Shown: positions 6,128 to 7,401 of the stretch, in pieces
Position numbering within the stretch: the stretch's first letter is position 1
Layout of the letters: the number at the start of each line of letters is the position of its first letter
Assembly: GCA_031289895.1 (NCBI GenBank)
Contig: JAITOP010000210.1
Span: 1 to 7,401, forward strand
Reading direction: 5' to 3'
Source: Prevotellaceae bacterium
GTDB taxonomy: Bacteria > Bacteroidota > Bacteroidia > Bacteroidales > UBA932
Length of the DNA: 7,401 bases
Position numbers and translations under genes: made by a program
Notes under the pieces: generated by a model
Seen by the model: the letters and a program-made list of their open reading frames with translations, nothing else
Told to the model about the DNA's origin: nothing
Database searches by the model: none

Positions 6128-6835
6128 TTAGTTATTTTTTACGATAGTTCCTATTGTTTCGCCGTTCACAATTTTTAAGAGGCTGCCTTTTTTGTTTATA
6201 TCGAAAACAATTACAGGCAAATCATTTTCCTTGCAAAGTGTGAATGCTGTTAAGTCCATTATTTTCAGATTTTTGCTGTATGCCTCGTCGAATGTTAATG
6301 AGTCGAATTTTGTTGCCGATTTATCAATTTCAGGGTCGGCGGTATATATTCCGTCAACGCGAGTTCCTTTGAGCAGCACGTTACATTTTGTTTCTATGGC
6401 TCTTAATGCTGCTGCCGAATCGGTTGTAAAAAACGGATTGCTTGTACCGCCGGCAATAATAACAACATATCCGCTGTTCATATATTCAATGGCTTTATCG
6501 TGCGAGTAATATTCGCCCACAGGCTCCATTCGTATTGATGTAAGCACTTTTGCTTTTTGCCCGATAGACAACAATACCGATTGAATTGCGATGCTGTTGA
6601 TAACCGTTGCCAACATTCCCATTTGGTCGCCTTTCACACGGTCGAAACCGCGCTGTACGCCGCTTAATCCGCGAAAAATATTTCCGCCGCCGATAACAAT
6701 AGCAACCTGCGTTTTATTGTCGGCAACAAGTTTTATTTCTTCGGCGTATTTTAACAGATAATCAGTATTGATACCGTGCTTATCCGAACCTTGAAGTGCT
6801 TCGCCGCTTAACTTCAACAATATCCGTTTATACAT
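6128..6835 (-). CDS. pyrH: UMP kinase (uridylate kinase)
   Basis: This cytoplasmic enzyme of 235 residues belongs to the amino acid kinase fold. It phosphorylates UMP to UDP with ATP, an essential step towards all pyrimidine nucleotides; the bacterial enzyme is a hexamer regulated by GTP and UTP. Visible motifs are KLSGEAL (8-14) and IGGGNIFRG (48-56) for phosphate binding, and GDQMGMLATVIN (69-80) for the UMP site. GGTSNPFFTTDSAAALRA (129-146) and KGTRVDGIYTADP (156-168) form the nucleotide region, and MDLTAF is at 193-198. Length and motifs are normal. It heads the pyrH-frr pair; rpsB and tsf, which precede pyrH in many bacteria, are not present in the 566 bp upstream. No clear TAnnTTTG promoter was found in its leader, which is A-rich with no Shine-Dalgarno. 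Confidence 0.98.
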   Translation of the reverse strand: MYKRILLKLSGEALQGSDKHGINTDYLLKYAEEIKLVADNKTQVAIVIGGGNIFRGLSGVQRGFDRVKGDQMGMLATVINSIAIQSVLLSIGQKAKVLTSIRMEPVGEYYSHDKAIEYMNSGYVVIIAGGTSNPFFTTDSAAALRAIETKCNVLLKGTRVDGIYTADPEIDKSATKFDSLTFDEAYSKNLKIMDLTAFTLCKENDLPVIVFDINKKGSLLKIVNGETIGTIVKNN

Positions 6836-6911
6836 TATTGATTTGTTTTTAATTTTGCGTAAAATTAATTAAAATACACAAAAACCGCAAATTTTTTGAA
6901 AATTTATGTTT

Positions 6912-6927
6912 TGGCACGCTTTTTGTA
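6912..6927 (+). promoter_or_regulatory. Sigma-54 (RpoN) type -24/-12 promoter
   Basis: The sequence TGGCACG, four bases, then TTGTA matches the sigma-54 consensus TGGCACG-N4-TTGCW at every defined position except C to T in the -12 element. The GG and GT dinucleotides are separated by exactly 10 bp, the strict spacing this sigma factor needs, and the base before TGG is a T as preferred. It faces rightward, away from pyrH, and predicts a start near 6938. An intrinsic terminator follows downstream, which strengthens the case. No activator site could be recognised, and rpoN is not in this window. Confidence 0.6.
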
Positions 6928-6937
6928 TTATAGTCAA

Positions 6938-7039
6938 AAAGCATATATAATTCACATGTAGTATATATGATTATGTTTTTGTTTTTGTTTGTTGAAGGGT
7001 AAATAAATTATTGATTTATTTACCCTTTACGTTTTTTTT
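6938..7039 (+). ncRNA. Putative sigma-54-dependent small RNA (about 100 nt)
   Basis: The interval lies between the sigma-54-type promoter and a strong intrinsic terminator, with no recognisable gene in it. The predicted RNA starts near 6938. It has a possible 5' hairpin (CATATATA at 6942-6949 with TATATATG at 6962-6969), then a U- and G-rich single-stranded stretch (about 6971-6994), and ends in the terminator stem and U-tract. That layout is typical of bacterial trans-acting small RNAs. The alternative is a short leader peptide: ATG at 6967 opens an 11-codon frame (MIMFLFLFVEG) whose stop at 7000-7002 falls inside the terminator stem, but no translation signal supports it. The start is inferred, not observed. 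Confidence 0.45.
6995..7039 (+). terminator. Strong intrinsic terminator
   Basis: A perfect 14-bp inverted repeat (AAGGGTAAATAAAT at 6995-7008, ATTTATTTACCCTT at 7014-7027) surrounds a 5-nt loop, and a run of eight Ts follows at 7032-7039. The T-run is on the plus strand only, so it stops rightward transcripts. There is no plus-strand gene upstream for it to serve, other than the putative small RNA. Confidence 0.8.
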
Positions 7040-7040
7040 A

Positions 7041-7163
7041 ATTAAGAATTAAAAATTAAGAATTAAGAATTTTTTTTGCACGGATTTTAGAATTTAGAAT
7101 TAAGAATTAAGAATTAAAATTTTTTTTTGGTACACGGATTTTAGAATTAAGAGTTAAGAATTA
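7041..7163. repeat. AT-rich direct repeats (AATTAAGAATT family)
   Basis: The stretch is built of repeated AATTAAGAATTAAG words separated by T-runs. A 16 bp word CACGGATTTTAGAATT occurs at 7079-7094 and again at 7133-7148, giving a period of 54 bp. The end (7145-7163) is identical to 5417-5435 in the gap downstream of frr. It is non-coding; such sequence looks like decayed copies of a dispersed element. Confidence 0.7.
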
Positions 7164-7179
7164 CAGCAGCAGAATAGCA

Positions 7180-7213
7180 CGTCATTGCGAGGAGGTATGA
7201 CGAAGCAATGACG
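7180..7213. repeat. Inverted repeat resembling a dispersed intergenic element
   Basis: Perfect 9-bp arms CGTCATTGC (7180-7188) and GCAATGACG (7205-7213) flank a 16-nt centre that contains GAGGAGG and ACGAAG. I recall sequences of the CGTCATTGCGAG...GAAGCAATGACG type as widespread dispersed intergenic repeats in several bacterial phyla. It is less AT-rich than its surroundings, which suggests separate origin. No mobility gene is present. Confidence 0.6.
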
Positions 7214-7220
7214 AAAAAAA

Positions 7221-7250
7221 TGTCTGAATCAGGATTTACAGGATTTTAAT
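7221..7250. repeat. Dispersed-repeat-like segment (TGTCTGAATCAGGATT type)
   Basis: The segment starting TGTCTGAATCAGGATT contains two AGGATTT words 10 bp apart (7231 and 7240). I recall this as a common high-copy intergenic sequence in environmental bacteria. It shares the octamer TGTCTGAA with two sites in the left non-coding region. Confidence 0.45.
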
Positions 7251-7401
7251 GGCTCACCCGCAAAAGTTATGGCGGCACTATGATTTTTCAGATAATTTTT
7301 ATCAGAAATATTGCCTACGTTTGTGGTATAGAAATTATAAATAAACTCTTTTAAACTTTCAAAAAAAAGAGAAAGAAAGCAAGATAATGCCAATTTAACC
7401 A
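7251..7401. other. Edge region without a recognised gene
   Basis: I see no recognisable gene, RNA or regulatory site here. On the minus strand one frame stays open from the right edge (7399) to a TGA at 7231-7229, for 56 codons. It contains the hydrophobic stretch LALSCFLSLFF near the edge, but its last residues come from the dispersed-repeat-like segment. It could be the C-terminal end of an unseen gene upstream of pyrH, or chance. Confidence 0.35.

Noticed and set aside
7229..7399. Minus-strand frame open for 56 codons from the right edge to a TGA
   Set aside because: It is short, unrecognised, lies in AT-rich DNA, and its last codons come from a dispersed-repeat-like segment. It may be the end of a real gene, but the window cannot show this, so it is mentioned only in the edge-region entry.
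7251..7401. tRNA ending in CCA at the right edge
   Set aside because: The window ends in AACCA, but no acceptor stem, anticodon arm or T-arm pattern precedes it.

Overview
The window is an AT-rich chromosomal segment of a Bacteroidota (Bacteroidetes) bacterium. This rests on four things: the protein families and their sequence style, perfect matches to the Bacteroidota -7 promoter element TAnnTTTG ahead of three genes, the lack of Shine-Dalgarno sequences, and gaps filled with AT-rich repeats and heptamers. All five complete genes lie on the minus strand, so transcription runs from right to left. The species cannot be named from the sequence.

Gene layout, in order of transcription: pyrH (UMP kinase, 6128-6835) and frr (ribosome recycling factor, 5524-6087) form a tight pair with a 40 bp gap. 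After a 248 bp repeat-bearing gap comes a bifunctional class A penicillin-binding protein of the PBP1A family (2918-5275). Next is a PDZ-containing S41 carboxy-terminal processing protease (1125-2780). Last, 37 bp further on, is a bactofilin (698-1087). The last three form an envelope module: peptidoglycan polymerisation and cross-linking, periplasmic proteolysis, and a membrane-associated scaffold polymer. PBP1A and the protease each have a likely promoter of their own; bactofilin has a weaker one or is read through.

The left end (1-697) holds a fragment of an unrecognised open frame running off the edge. It is followed by about 400 bp of dispersed-repeat-like DNA with five short hairpins, all with 3-nt loops, plus an 18 bp palindrome. 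Then comes an array of twenty 7-bp units (562-701) that ends on the bactofilin stop codon. A second, diverged array (5449-5518) ends 5 bp beyond the frr stop codon in the same orientation.

The right end (6836-7401) has no recognisable protein gene. It contains a near-consensus sigma-54 (-24/-12) promoter on the plus strand, followed about 60-100 bp later by a strong intrinsic terminator. Together they outline an orphan small transcript of roughly 100 nt, divergent from pyrH. Beyond it is a mosaic of AT-rich direct repeats, an inverted repeat and other dispersed-repeat-like segments.

The core genes are ordinary. The unusual material is the putative sigma-54 small RNA, the heptamer arrays set against stop codons, and the triloop-hairpin cluster.
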